From Bacteroides sp. (GTDB taxonomy: Bacteria > Bacteroidota > Bacteroidia > Bacteroidales > Muribaculaceae), in contig JAAVDM010000051.1 in assembly GCA_014801815.1 (NCBI GenBank), positions 1 to 64,000 of the forward strand: 64,000 bases of DNA, given 5' to 3'. Positions 54,459-62,504 of this stretch are shown here, in pieces (position 1 is the stretch's first letter; the number at the start of each line of letters is the position of its first letter). Under the pieces are notes generated by a model. It did not search any database and had not been told where the DNA came from. It was given only the letters and a program-made list of their open reading frames with translations. The translations under genes were made by a program, and so were the position numbers.

Positions 54459-56426
54459 ATGAGTTACCTTAAATTTGACAAGAACCTGATGATAAATCTG
54501 GAGCAAAGCCTCACTAAGGAGATGCTGCGCACCAACAAATCAGGGGCATATCACTGTACGACTATCGTGGGGTGTAACACCCGCAAGCAGCACGGACTGC
54601 TCGTCATTCCGATTCCGGAAATGGACGACAAAGCACACGTGCTGCTCTCTTCGCTCGATGAGACTGTCATACAGCACGGTGCTCCTTTCAACATGGGTAT
54701 TCATCAGTATGGCAACGGCATTTTCAGTCCTAACGGCCATAAATATATACGTGAATTCACATGTGAGTCCGTGCCGACTATGACATTCCGTGTAGGCGGT
54801 GTCATATTTACTAAGGAGAAGGTATTTATCTCACATGAGAACCGTATCCTTATCAAATACACTCTGGTCGAGGCTCATTCAGACACAAAAATGCAGTTCC
54901 GTCCGTTCCTTGCCTTCCGCAATGCCAACGACCTTGTGATGGAGAACAGCTCTATCAATACTGCCGTGCGTGAGGTGCCCGATGGCATCGCCACCTGCCT
55001 TTACGAGGGTTATCCCGAACTTTACATGCAGTTCAGCAAGCCTGTAAAATGGGTGAACGACGGACACTGGTATAAAGGTATAGAATACTTCAAAGATCGT
55101 GACCGTGGTATTCCTTATAAAGAAGACCTCTGGGTTCCCGGCTATTTCGAGCTGCCTATCAAGAAGGGGGAATCTATCATCTTCTCTGCTTCAACTTTCG
55201 AGTGTGACCCCACTACATTTGAAAGCACATACGAAGCCGAGCTTCTGACCCGCACCAACCGTACCAGTTTCTACAACTGCCTCAAAAACTCGGCTAAGCA
55301 GTTCTATCTGAAGAATAAATCTGGCATGTATATCATGGCCGGCTATCCCTGGTATAATGTACGCGCACGCGATGAACTCATGGCTCTGCCCGGCTGTACA
55401 CTTGCCATTGACCACAAAGAGGATTATGAGCTTATCATGGACACATTCCTTGAGGCTCTGCAGCGCTTCCTTGACAAGGGTGAGAAAGACAAGACCATAC
55501 ACGAAATTGACCTGCCCGACATTCCGCTCTGGACAATATGGGCCATACAGCAGTACCGCCGCACGGAGGGTGTGAAAGCCTGCCGCGAGCGTTACGGCAG
55601 CACCCTGCGTTTTCTTGTCGATACTATCCGCGCCGGCAAAGTACCCAACCTCTACAACAATCCCAACGGTCTGCTCTCCACCGACGGCTCACAGAAACCT
55701 GTGACATGGCTTTCAGCATCAATCAACGGTCACCCAATCATTCCGCGCACAGGCTATATCGTGGAGTTCAATGCCCTTTGGTATAACGCTCTGCGTTTCG
55801 TAGCCGCTCTCTATGCCGATGATCCTGACCACAGTGAATATGTGGCCGACCTCACGGCTATGGCCGACAAGGTGGGCGAATCGTTTGTCAGCACTTTCCT
55901 TAACGAACACGGCTACCTCTACGATTATGTCAACGGTAGTTACACCGACCTTGAAGTACGTCCTAATATGGTCATAGCCATAGGTCTGGAGTATTCGCCT
56001 CTGAGCCGCAGCCAGCGTAAGAAAGTGCTTGACCTCTCCACACGTGAACTTCTCACTCCCAAAGGTCTCCGCTCACTCAGCCCCAAGAGCTACAACTACC
56101 GTCCTATATACGTGGGCGGTCCCGTAGAGCGCGAATATGCCGTACATCAGGGTCCCGCACGTCCGTGGCTGTTCGGTTTTTATGCTGATGCCTATTTCAA
56201 GGTATTCGGTGTGTCGGGTCTGGGCTTCATAGAGCGTATGCTCATCGGCTATGAAGACGAGATGACCGAAGGCTGCATCGGTTCGCTGTCAGAGATGTAT
56301 GACGGCAATCCTCCCTACACCGGTCGCGGCGCTGTCAGCACTGCCAAGAATGTGGGAGAGATTTTGCGCACGCTCAAGAATGTAAAGGAATTAAACAAAC
56401 TTCAAAACGATCAATACAGTAAATGA
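54459..56426 (+). CDS. glycogen debranching enzyme (bacterial GDE type)
   Basis: 655 residues. The N-terminal GDE_N domain (about 1-225) opens MSYLKFDKNLMINLEQSLTK with YHCTTIVGCNTRKQHGLLV. The C-terminal (alpha/alpha)6 barrel (about 280-640) is amylo-alpha-1,6-glucosidase: YPWYNVRARDELMALPGCTL holds the acidic residue usually placed in the active site, with NNPNGLLSTDGSQKPVTWLS and VYVGGPVEREYAVHQGPARP-type stretch here as GGPVEREYAVHQGPARPWLF. It removes alpha-1,6 branches from glycogen. First gene of a three-gene cluster; it overlaps the next by 4 bases. Confidence 0.93.
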   Translation: MSYLKFDKNLMINLEQSLTKEMLRTNKSGAYHCTTIVGCNTRKQHGLLVIPIPEMDDKAHVLLSSLDETVIQHGAPFNMGIHQYGNGIFSPNGHKYIREFTCESVPTMTFRVGGVIFTKEKVFISHENRILIKYTLVEAHSDTKMQFRPFLAFRNANDLVMENSSINTAVREVPDGIATCLYEGYPELYMQFSKPVKWVNDGHWYKGIEYFKDRDRGIPYKEDLWVPGYFELPIKKGESIIFSASTFECDPTTFESTYEAELLTRTNRTSFYNCLKNSAKQFYLKNKSGMYIMAGYPWYNVRARDELMALPGCTLAIDHKEDYELIMDTFLEALQRFLDKGEKDKTIHEIDLPDIPLWTIWAIQQYRRTEGVKACRERYGSTLRFLVDTIRAGKVPNLYNNPNGLLSTDGSQKPVTWLSASINGHPIIPRTGYIVEFNALWYNALRFVAALYADDPDHSEYVADLTAMADKVGESFVSTFLNEHGYLYDYVNGSYTDLEVRPNMVIAIGLEYSPLSRSQRKKVLDLSTRELLTPKGLRSLSPKSYNYRPIYVGGPVEREYAVHQGPARPWLFGFYADAYFKVFGVSGLGFIERMLIGYEDEMTEGCIGSLSEMYDGNPPYTGRGAVSTAKNVGEILRTLKNVKELNKLQNDQYSK

Positions 56427-57688
56427 AGGCACTGATGTTCGGGTGGGAGTTCCCACCTCATATTCTCGGAGGTCTCGGCACAGCCTCTTATGGACTTACC
56501 AAAGGCATGCACGCCAATGGCAACATGGACATCACTTTTGTCATTCCCAAACCCTGGGGTGACGAAGAGAAAGGATTTGCCCGGATCATCGGCGCCTGCA
56601 ACACGCCTGTGGCGTGGCGCGATGTCAACTGGGACTTCGTGGAGCAGCGCATCGGTAAGTATATGGATCCCCAGCTCTATTATGACCTGCGTGACCATAT
56701 CTATGCCGACTTCAACTACATGCACCTCAATGACCTCGGCTGCATCGAGTTCTCCGGCAAATATCCCGATAACCTTATCGAGGAAATCAACAACTATTCG
56801 ATAGTAGCCGGTGTCATAGCCCGTACTATCCCCTGTGATATCATTCATGCCCACGACTGGCTAACCTATCCTGCCGGCATACACGCCAAGAACGTCACCG
56901 GCAAGCCGCTCGTGATTCACGTACATGCCACTGACTATGACCGCTCGCGCGGCAATGTCAATCCTACCGTATTCGGTATCGAGAAAGACGGCATGGAACA
57001 CGCTGACCATATCATAACCGTATCAAACCTTACCCGCCGCACCGTAATTGAGAAATACGGCATCAGCCCCGACAAGGTTAGCACAGTACATAATGCTGTT
57101 ATACCTCTGGACGATGAACTGCTCAATCTGAAACGCAGTGAGACTAAGGATAAGGTCATCACTTTCCTCGGACGTATCACAATGCAGAAAGGACCGGAAT
57201 ATTTTGTCGAAGCTGCCGCTAAAGTTCTCCAGAAGAACAAGAACGTGCGCTTCGTGATGGCCGGCGGCGGTGATATGGAGCAGGCTATGATACGTCTGGC
57301 TGCAAAACGCGGTATCTCAGATCGCTTCCACTTCACCGGCTTCCTCAAAGGCAAGGACGTATATCAGATGTTCCGCGACTCTGACGTCTACGTTATGCCC
57401 TCGGTGTCTGAGCCATTCGGTATCTCACCGCTTGAGGCTATGGAAATGGGCGTGCCCTCTATCATTTCGAAGCAGAGCGGTTGCGCCGAGATTCTTGACA
57501 ACGTTATCAAGACCGACTACTGGGACATCGACGCTATGGCCGACGCCATGCACTCTCTCATATCCTATCCTGCTCTTCACAACACTCTGCGCGAGAAAGG
57601 TATCGAGGAGATTCACGGCATCACATGGGAGAAAGCCGGCAAGAAGGTCATCGACATCTATAACAAGGTTATAGCCGACCGTAAGTAA
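56423..57688 (+). CDS. glycosyltransferase family 4/5, glycogen synthase-like
   Basis: 421 residues. It opens MKALMFGWEFPPHILGGLGT, the glycine-rich start of starch and glycogen synthases, with ARTIPCDIIHAHDWLTYPAG. The C-terminal GT-B half has FLGRITMQKGPEYFVEAAAK, FVMAGGGDMEQAMIRLAAKR and the sugar-nucleotide E-x7-E motif in PSVSEPFGISPLEAMEMGVP. It probably extends alpha-1,4 glucan from ADP- or UDP-glucose. Lies between debranching enzyme and GH57 amylase, an order kept across Bacteroides. Confidence 0.92.
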   Translation: MKALMFGWEFPPHILGGLGTASYGLTKGMHANGNMDITFVIPKPWGDEEKGFARIIGACNTPVAWRDVNWDFVEQRIGKYMDPQLYYDLRDHIYADFNYMHLNDLGCIEFSGKYPDNLIEEINNYSIVAGVIARTIPCDIIHAHDWLTYPAGIHAKNVTGKPLVIHVHATDYDRSRGNVNPTVFGIEKDGMEHADHIITVSNLTRRTVIEKYGISPDKVSTVHNAVIPLDDELLNLKRSETKDKVITFLGRITMQKGPEYFVEAAAKVLQKNKNVRFVMAGGGDMEQAMIRLAAKRGISDRFHFTGFLKGKDVYQMFRDSDVYVMPSVSEPFGISPLEAMEMGVPSIISKQSGCAEILDNVIKTDYWDIDAMADAMHSLISYPALHNTLREKGIEEIHGITWEKAGKKVIDIYNKVIADRK

Positions 57689-57754
57689 GCGCTACCGCTG
57701 CCTCTCCCCTATTCTTTTTCTTTCCGATAATTATTAAGACCCCCTATAACAGCA

Positions 57755-59191
57755 ATGAAATCAGTTTGCTTCTATTTCAAGATTCACCAGCCCTTCCGTC
57801 TGAAACGCTATCGTTTCTTCGACATAGGTAACGACCACTACTACTATGATGATTTCTCAAACGATGAAATCATCACCCGTCTGGCTCACCAGAGCTATAT
57901 ACCCATGGCTCAGACTCTGCTCGACATGATTAAGGACAACCCGGGCGAGTTCAAGTGCTCGATTTCAATCTCAGGCACTGCCATCGAACAGCTTCAGCTT
58001 TATGTGCCCGAGTGCATCGACCTGCTCAAAAAACTCGCTGACACCGGTGCCGTTGAATTTCTGTCAGGTACATACGCTCACTCACTCGCTTCGCTTGAAG
58101 ACCCCGAGGAGTTTATCCGCGAAGTGAAGATGCATGATGACCTTGTAGAGCATCTGTTCGGTGTGCGTCCCGCCACTTTCGCCAATACCGAGCTTATCTA
58201 TGATGATGACATTGCTCTGCTCATCAACTCTATGGGTTTCCGTTCGGTACTTACAGAAGGTGCAAAACACGTACTCGGCTGGAAGTCGCCCAACTATGTC
58301 TACACCGCTGCCGTAGCTCCCGAACTGCGTCTGCTGCTCACCAACGACAAGCTGGCAAACGACATATCCATGAACTTCAACAATCCTTCATGGGACGAAT
58401 ATCCTCTCACTGCCGACAAGTATGTTGACTGGATTGCATCGCTTCCCGAGGAGGAACAGGTAGTTAATCTCTATCTGAGCATGGATACTTTCGGCACATT
58501 CCTGCCCAAGCAGACCGGTATCTTTGACTTCCTCAAGGCTCTGCCGCGTTTCGGCCGTGAGAAAGACGTACGCTTCTCTACTCCCGCCGAAGTTCTCGGC
58601 AGTCTCAAGCCTGTAGGTGAACTCAGCGTGATGCACCCCATCTCTGACATAGACGAAGCCCGTGACGTATCGGCATGGAAGGGCAACGAGCTTCAGAACG
58701 AGGCTCTCCGCAAGCTCTACGGTGCTGCAGAGCGCGTAAGCATGTGTGAGGATCGTCGTCTGAAACAGGACTGGGAATATCTGCAGAGCAGCGACCACTT
58801 CTTCTATATGAGTACAAAGAATATGGCCGACGGCGCAAGCCACGCTGCCTTCAGTCCTTATGACTCACCATTCTCTGCTTTCACCAACTACATGAACGTG
58901 CTCGGTGATTTCCTTGTACGTGTGCAGGAGCAGTTCCCGGAATCAATCGACAACGAAGAGCTCAACTCTCTGTTGCTTACCATCAGAAACCAAGCTTCTG
59001 AGATTGACTCTCTCAAGAAGGAAGTCAAGACTCTCCGCACCAATATTCTGAACGCTGACGATTCAAACAACGCCCCTATTGCGAAACCCGAAACTCCCGA
59101 AATCGCCGACAAGAAAGAATCCGAAACTACTCTTAAAGCTGAAAAAGCGGCAAAAACCAAAGCAACCCGCAAAACCTCTAAGCGCAAATAA
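57755..59191 (+). CDS. glycoside hydrolase family 57 amylase
   Basis: 478 residues. The GH57 catalytic barrel shows motif 1 KIHQPFRLKRYR (HQP at 11-13), the nucleophile Glu in FANTELIYDDDIA (E146) and the acid/base Asp in YLSMDTFGTF (D244). No signal peptide, so it acts on cytoplasmic glucan such as glycogen. The last 70 residues are a coiled coil (LLLTIRNQASEIDSLKKEVK) and a Lys/Ala-rich tail (EKAAKTKATRKTSKRK), which may dock it to glycogen or to a partner. Third gene of the cluster, 66 bases after the GT4 gene. Confidence 0.93.
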   Translation: MKSVCFYFKIHQPFRLKRYRFFDIGNDHYYYDDFSNDEIITRLAHQSYIPMAQTLLDMIKDNPGEFKCSISISGTAIEQLQLYVPECIDLLKKLADTGAVEFLSGTYAHSLASLEDPEEFIREVKMHDDLVEHLFGVRPATFANTELIYDDDIALLINSMGFRSVLTEGAKHVLGWKSPNYVYTAAVAPELRLLLTNDKLANDISMNFNNPSWDEYPLTADKYVDWIASLPEEEQVVNLYLSMDTFGTFLPKQTGIFDFLKALPRFGREKDVRFSTPAEVLGSLKPVGELSVMHPISDIDEARDVSAWKGNELQNEALRKLYGAAERVSMCEDRRLKQDWEYLQSSDHFFYMSTKNMADGASHAAFSPYDSPFSAFTNYMNVLGDFLVRVQEQFPESIDNEELNSLLLTIRNQASEIDSLKKEVKTLRTNILNADDSNNAPIAKPETPEIADKKESETTLKAEKAAKTKATRKTSKRK

Positions 59192-59217
59192 TCCAAATAT
59201 TTATCCTCTTTAGCGCG

Positions 59218-59263
59218 CGTATGCCACCAAGTCCTTATCGGAAGTAGGTGGCATACGTTTTTT
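59218..59263 (+). terminator. terminator of the glycogen cluster
   Basis: CGTATGCCACC (59218-59228) pairs with GGTGGCATACG (59247-59257), followed by six T. Confidence 0.9.
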
Positions 59264-59264
59264 A

Positions 59265-59279
59265 TAAGTAGTTCTTAAA
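59265..59279 (+). repeat. variant post-stop motif (TAAGTAGTTCTTAAA)
   Basis: One mismatch (AAGTAGTTCTTA) from the core. It lies right after the GH57 terminator, 74 bases after the stop codon, in the same direction as the gene. Confidence 0.45.
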
Positions 59280-59336
59280 CTATAAAAACTATTTACCCCT
59301 ATATCTCTCACGACTTCCGCAACTTCAAGTTTCATA

Positions 59337-59412
59337 AAACCTCAATTAAAATACAGAGTTCTCCTGCCTCCGGTACCGGAGGCAGGAGAACTCTGTATTT
59401 TAATTGAGGTTT
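59337..59412. terminator. 38-bp perfect palindrome between convergent operons
   Basis: Arms 59337-59374 and 59375-59412 are exact reverse complements with no spacer; the centre is GGTACC. It stands 12 bases from the nuoN stop on the minus strand, and after the GH57 terminator on the plus strand. Confidence 0.85.
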
Positions 59413-59423
59413 ATTCTTTCAGA

Positions 59424-60914
59424 TTAGCGCAGCAGCATAGGCAGTATGGCATTGAGTACAGTGTCCTGTGAAGCCATAACGCTGTCGATACAGTACTGAT
59501 AGATGTACGGTACCAGACCGAAGAAGATGATACCGGCTACGCTTATCCACAGAGCGGCACGGCTTGCAAAGTCACTGCGGAAAGACTCTACCTTCGGTGC
59601 GTCGGCGCTGATCCATATTGCTTTTACAACCAACAGATAGTAGTAGAGCGATATGATTGTATTGATAAGCGCTATGAGCACAAGCATGTAGAGAGCCATC
59701 GAACCTGTACCGGTTACGCTAGTGAAGATAAGGAACTTACTGAAGAAGCCTGCGAAGGGCGGGATACCTGCCAGCGAGAACATAGCCAGTGTCATGGCAA
59801 ACGACAACCAGGGGTTAGTCTTGTGCAGACCGTTGTAGTCGTCCATATTGAGTTTGCCACTCTGATACTCGATAGTCTGTATCACGGCAAAAGCACCGAG
59901 GTTGCTGACAATGTAGACAAAGATGTAGAACATCATCGAACCGAGACCCAGTGAACTGTCGGCAACAGCACCCAGCATCAGATAACCGGCCTGCGAGATT
60001 GACGAGAAGGCCATGAAGCGTTTCATGTTCTTCTGACGCATGGCGAAGAGGTTACCTACGGTAATAGTAGCTATGATGACAGCGTAGAGCATCCACTCCC
60101 AGGCATCGCTGTACACAGCACCGAAGCACTGTGTGAAGATGATGAAGAAAGCGAAAGCGGCAGCACCCTTAGACACTACAGAGAGGTAGCTGGTAATCGC
60201 AGTGGGGGCACCTTCATATACATCGGCTGTCCACAGGTGGAAAGGCACAAGTGAAAGTTTGAAGCCCAGACCGGCCAGTACAAAAGCAATAGCCACCAGA
60301 AGCAGACCGCTCGTCTCACCCATAGCAAGAGAAAGAGCTATATCGGAGAAATAGAGTGAACCGCCTGAGAAAGCATATACGAACGACAGACCGCACAGCA
60401 GTATAGCCGATGAGAAAACAGCTGTCATGATATACTTGATAGCAGCCTCGTGGCTCTCGTATTCCTTTTTGTTGAAGGCCACCAGAGCGGCGAGAGGCAG
60501 TGAAGCAGACTCAAGACCGATGATGAAGAGCAGGAAGTGACGTGCCGATATCATAAGATACATACCGAACAGTGTCACTAACAGCAGTTCGTAGAACTCA
60601 CCGCGACGAATCTTCATGCTGTCACTATCGACCCACTTGACCGACTGCAGGAAAACGATGAAGACACCGACATTGAGTATAGCCTTGATAGCGTTGCAGG
60701 CCGGAGAGTTGACATACATGCCGCCGAACACCGGTTCGCTGCAGGAAGGCACTATCCAGATGGCTACGGTGCCAAGTGCGAACAGTACCGTAGTCAGGGA
60801 GGGCAGGATTTTCTTTGCCCCCTCGCCGCTGAATGTATCAAATAAGAATACAATCAGGAATATCCCGAGGACAATCAGCTCCGGGAGCATAACTCCGAAT
60901 TGAGAATAATCCAT
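59424..60914 (-). CDS. nuoN: NADH-quinone oxidoreductase subunit N
   Basis: 496 residues, about 14 helices. An antiporter-like proton-pumping subunit of respiratory complex I. The Mrp-type core shows ARHFLLFIIGLESASLPLAA with the key Glu, LAGLGFKLSLVPFHLWTADV (the conserved Lys and HxWxxDVYEGAP helix), and RFMAFSSISQAGYLMLGAV (second Lys region). Last gene of the nuo block seen here, 42 bases after nuoM. Confidence 0.96.
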   Translation of the reverse strand: MDYSQFGVMLPELIVLGIFLIVFLFDTFSGEGAKKILPSLTTVLFALGTVAIWIVPSCSEPVFGGMYVNSPACNAIKAILNVGVFIVFLQSVKWVDSDSMKIRRGEFYELLLVTLFGMYLMISARHFLLFIIGLESASLPLAALVAFNKKEYESHEAAIKYIMTAVFSSAILLCGLSFVYAFSGGSLYFSDIALSLAMGETSGLLLVAIAFVLAGLGFKLSLVPFHLWTADVYEGAPTAITSYLSVVSKGAAAFAFFIIFTQCFGAVYSDAWEWMLYAVIIATITVGNLFAMRQKNMKRFMAFSSISQAGYLMLGAVADSSLGLGSMMFYIFVYIVSNLGAFAVIQTIEYQSGKLNMDDYNGLHKTNPWLSFAMTLAMFSLAGIPPFAGFFSKFLIFTSVTGTGSMALYMLVLIALINTIISLYYYLLVVKAIWISADAPKVESFRSDFASRAALWISVAGIIFFGLVPYIYQYCIDSVMASQDTVLNAILPMLLR

Positions 60915-60956
60915 TTTGTGTCAGGTTGTTTATTTTCGTTATTCAATACATTTTGC

Positions 60957-62471
60957 TTAGATGGCTCCCTGTATGGCAGCGATGATAGGCTGGAAGCTGT
61001 GCTGGATAGTTTCGTTAATCCAGTTGGGGAAACAGCCTATACCGGCGATACATACTATCAGTGTGACAGTCGACAGACGCTCCCACCATGTAGCATCGGT
61101 GAGCTGACGGTGATGTTCGTCCTTGACCGGACCAAGCAGCAGCTTACCGACAACACGCAGAATATATACTGCCGTTGTAACGATAGCACTGCAGGCACAG
61201 ATGACAAATACACGATGGAAAAGGTCGCTGTCCTGGAAGGCACCGAAGAAGATAGTCATCTCAGCCACGAAGCCTGACAGACCCGGCAGACCTAACGAAG
61301 CGAAACCGGCTATCATATAGCATACGCCAAGATAAGGCATAATCTGCATCAGACCACCCATCTGACGTATGTCACGTGTATGAGTACGTCCGTAAATCAT
61401 ACCGATAAGGGCGAAGAAGAGAGCCGTCATCAGACCGTGCGAAAGCATCTGCATTATGGCACCCGTCATAGCGGTGGTGTTAAGCATCAGGATTGCGAAG
61501 AGCACCATACCGCAGTGCGATACCGACGAGTAAGCGTTGATATACTTCAGGTCGGTCTGAACACAAGCCGAGAATGCACCATACACAATCGAGATACCCG
61601 TAAGTATGATGAATATCCACGCGAGGTCATTGGCAGCCTGCGGAAGCAGGAAAATAGCGATACGGAAGCAGCCGTAACCACCGAGCTTCATAAGCACACC
61701 GGCGTGAAGCATTGACACTGCCGTAGGAGCACAAGCGTGACCGTCGGGACTCCATGTGTGGAAGGGGAACATAGCGCCGAGGACACCGAAACCTACGAAA
61801 GTAAAGCAGAAGAGCATGTTCTGCCACGAGGGATCAATCGAAGCGTTATGCGAGATTTCGAGAATATTCCATGTCAGCTGGCCGCCTTCGGGAGCCGAAT
61901 GCCAGAAGATACCGAGCAGACCGAGCATCAGGAAGGCTGAACCACCCATAAGCATAAGAGTCAGCTTCATGGCCGAATATTCCTTACGGCCTGTACCCCA
62001 GACACCGATAAGCAGATACATCGGGATAAGAGCCACCTCGTAGAACATGAACATGGTGAACATGTCAATCGAGATAAAGAAGCCGAACACACCGGTCGAC
62101 AGCAGAGCGAACCAAAGGAAGAAGTTCTTGGGCAGAGGATTAATCTGCCATGAGGCTATTGTGCCTGCGAACACTATCACGGCGCTGAGAAGAAGCATAA
62201 GTACCGAGATACCGTCAACGCCGACTGCAAGATGTATATTGAGCGGCGCATACCACATCCAGCTGCCTGTGAAGAGCATTTCGCTTTCATCTCCCATGCC
62301 GCGCAGGCGCAGGAAGTCGCAGCAGAGCCAGATGGCCAGACCCAGCAGGGCAACCGAGCATACCACCATCACCGTGCGTATAGCCTTCATGTTGCTGTTG
62401 CGGCACAGGCCCAATCCGGCCATCATGATGATGGGTATGATTACAAACCAGATTAATATATTTCCGAACAT
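60957..62471 (-). CDS. nuoM: NADH-quinone oxidoreductase subunit M
   Basis: 504 residues, about 14 helices. Proton-translocating subunit M of complex I. Marks are FFISIDMFTMFMFYEVALIP (essential Glu), FPFHTWSPDGHACAPTAVSM, LGGYGCFRIAIFLLP and YINAYSSVSHCGMVLFAILM. The loop sequence FHTWSPDGHACAPT stands where NuoM usually has FHTWLPDAHxEAPT; the substitutions are typical of Bacteroidota. It sits between nuoL and nuoN, 33 bases after nuoL. Confidence 0.96.
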   Translation of the reverse strand: MFGNILIWFVIIPIIMMAGLGLCRNSNMKAIRTVMVVCSVALLGLAIWLCCDFLRLRGMGDESEMLFTGSWMWYAPLNIHLAVGVDGISVLMLLLSAVIVFAGTIASWQINPLPKNFFLWFALLSTGVFGFFISIDMFTMFMFYEVALIPMYLLIGVWGTGRKEYSAMKLTLMLMGGSAFLMLGLLGIFWHSAPEGGQLTWNILEISHNASIDPSWQNMLFCFTFVGFGVLGAMFPFHTWSPDGHACAPTAVSMLHAGVLMKLGGYGCFRIAIFLLPQAANDLAWIFIILTGISIVYGAFSACVQTDLKYINAYSSVSHCGMVLFAILMLNTTAMTGAIMQMLSHGLMTALFFALIGMIYGRTHTRDIRQMGGLMQIMPYLGVCYMIAGFASLGLPGLSGFVAEMTIFFGAFQDSDLFHRVFVICACSAIVTTAVYILRVVGKLLLGPVKDEHHRQLTDATWWERLSTVTLIVCIAGIGCFPNWINETIQHSFQPIIAAIQGAI

Positions 62472-62504
62472 AATGTTAGATTTTTCTGCGTTGCGACTTT
62501 CAGG

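Noticed and set aside
54198-54506. 102-codon minus-strand frame behind the YihY gene
   Set aside because: It covers the glycogen promoter and the start of the debranching gene, has no family features, and codon use does not look like a gene.
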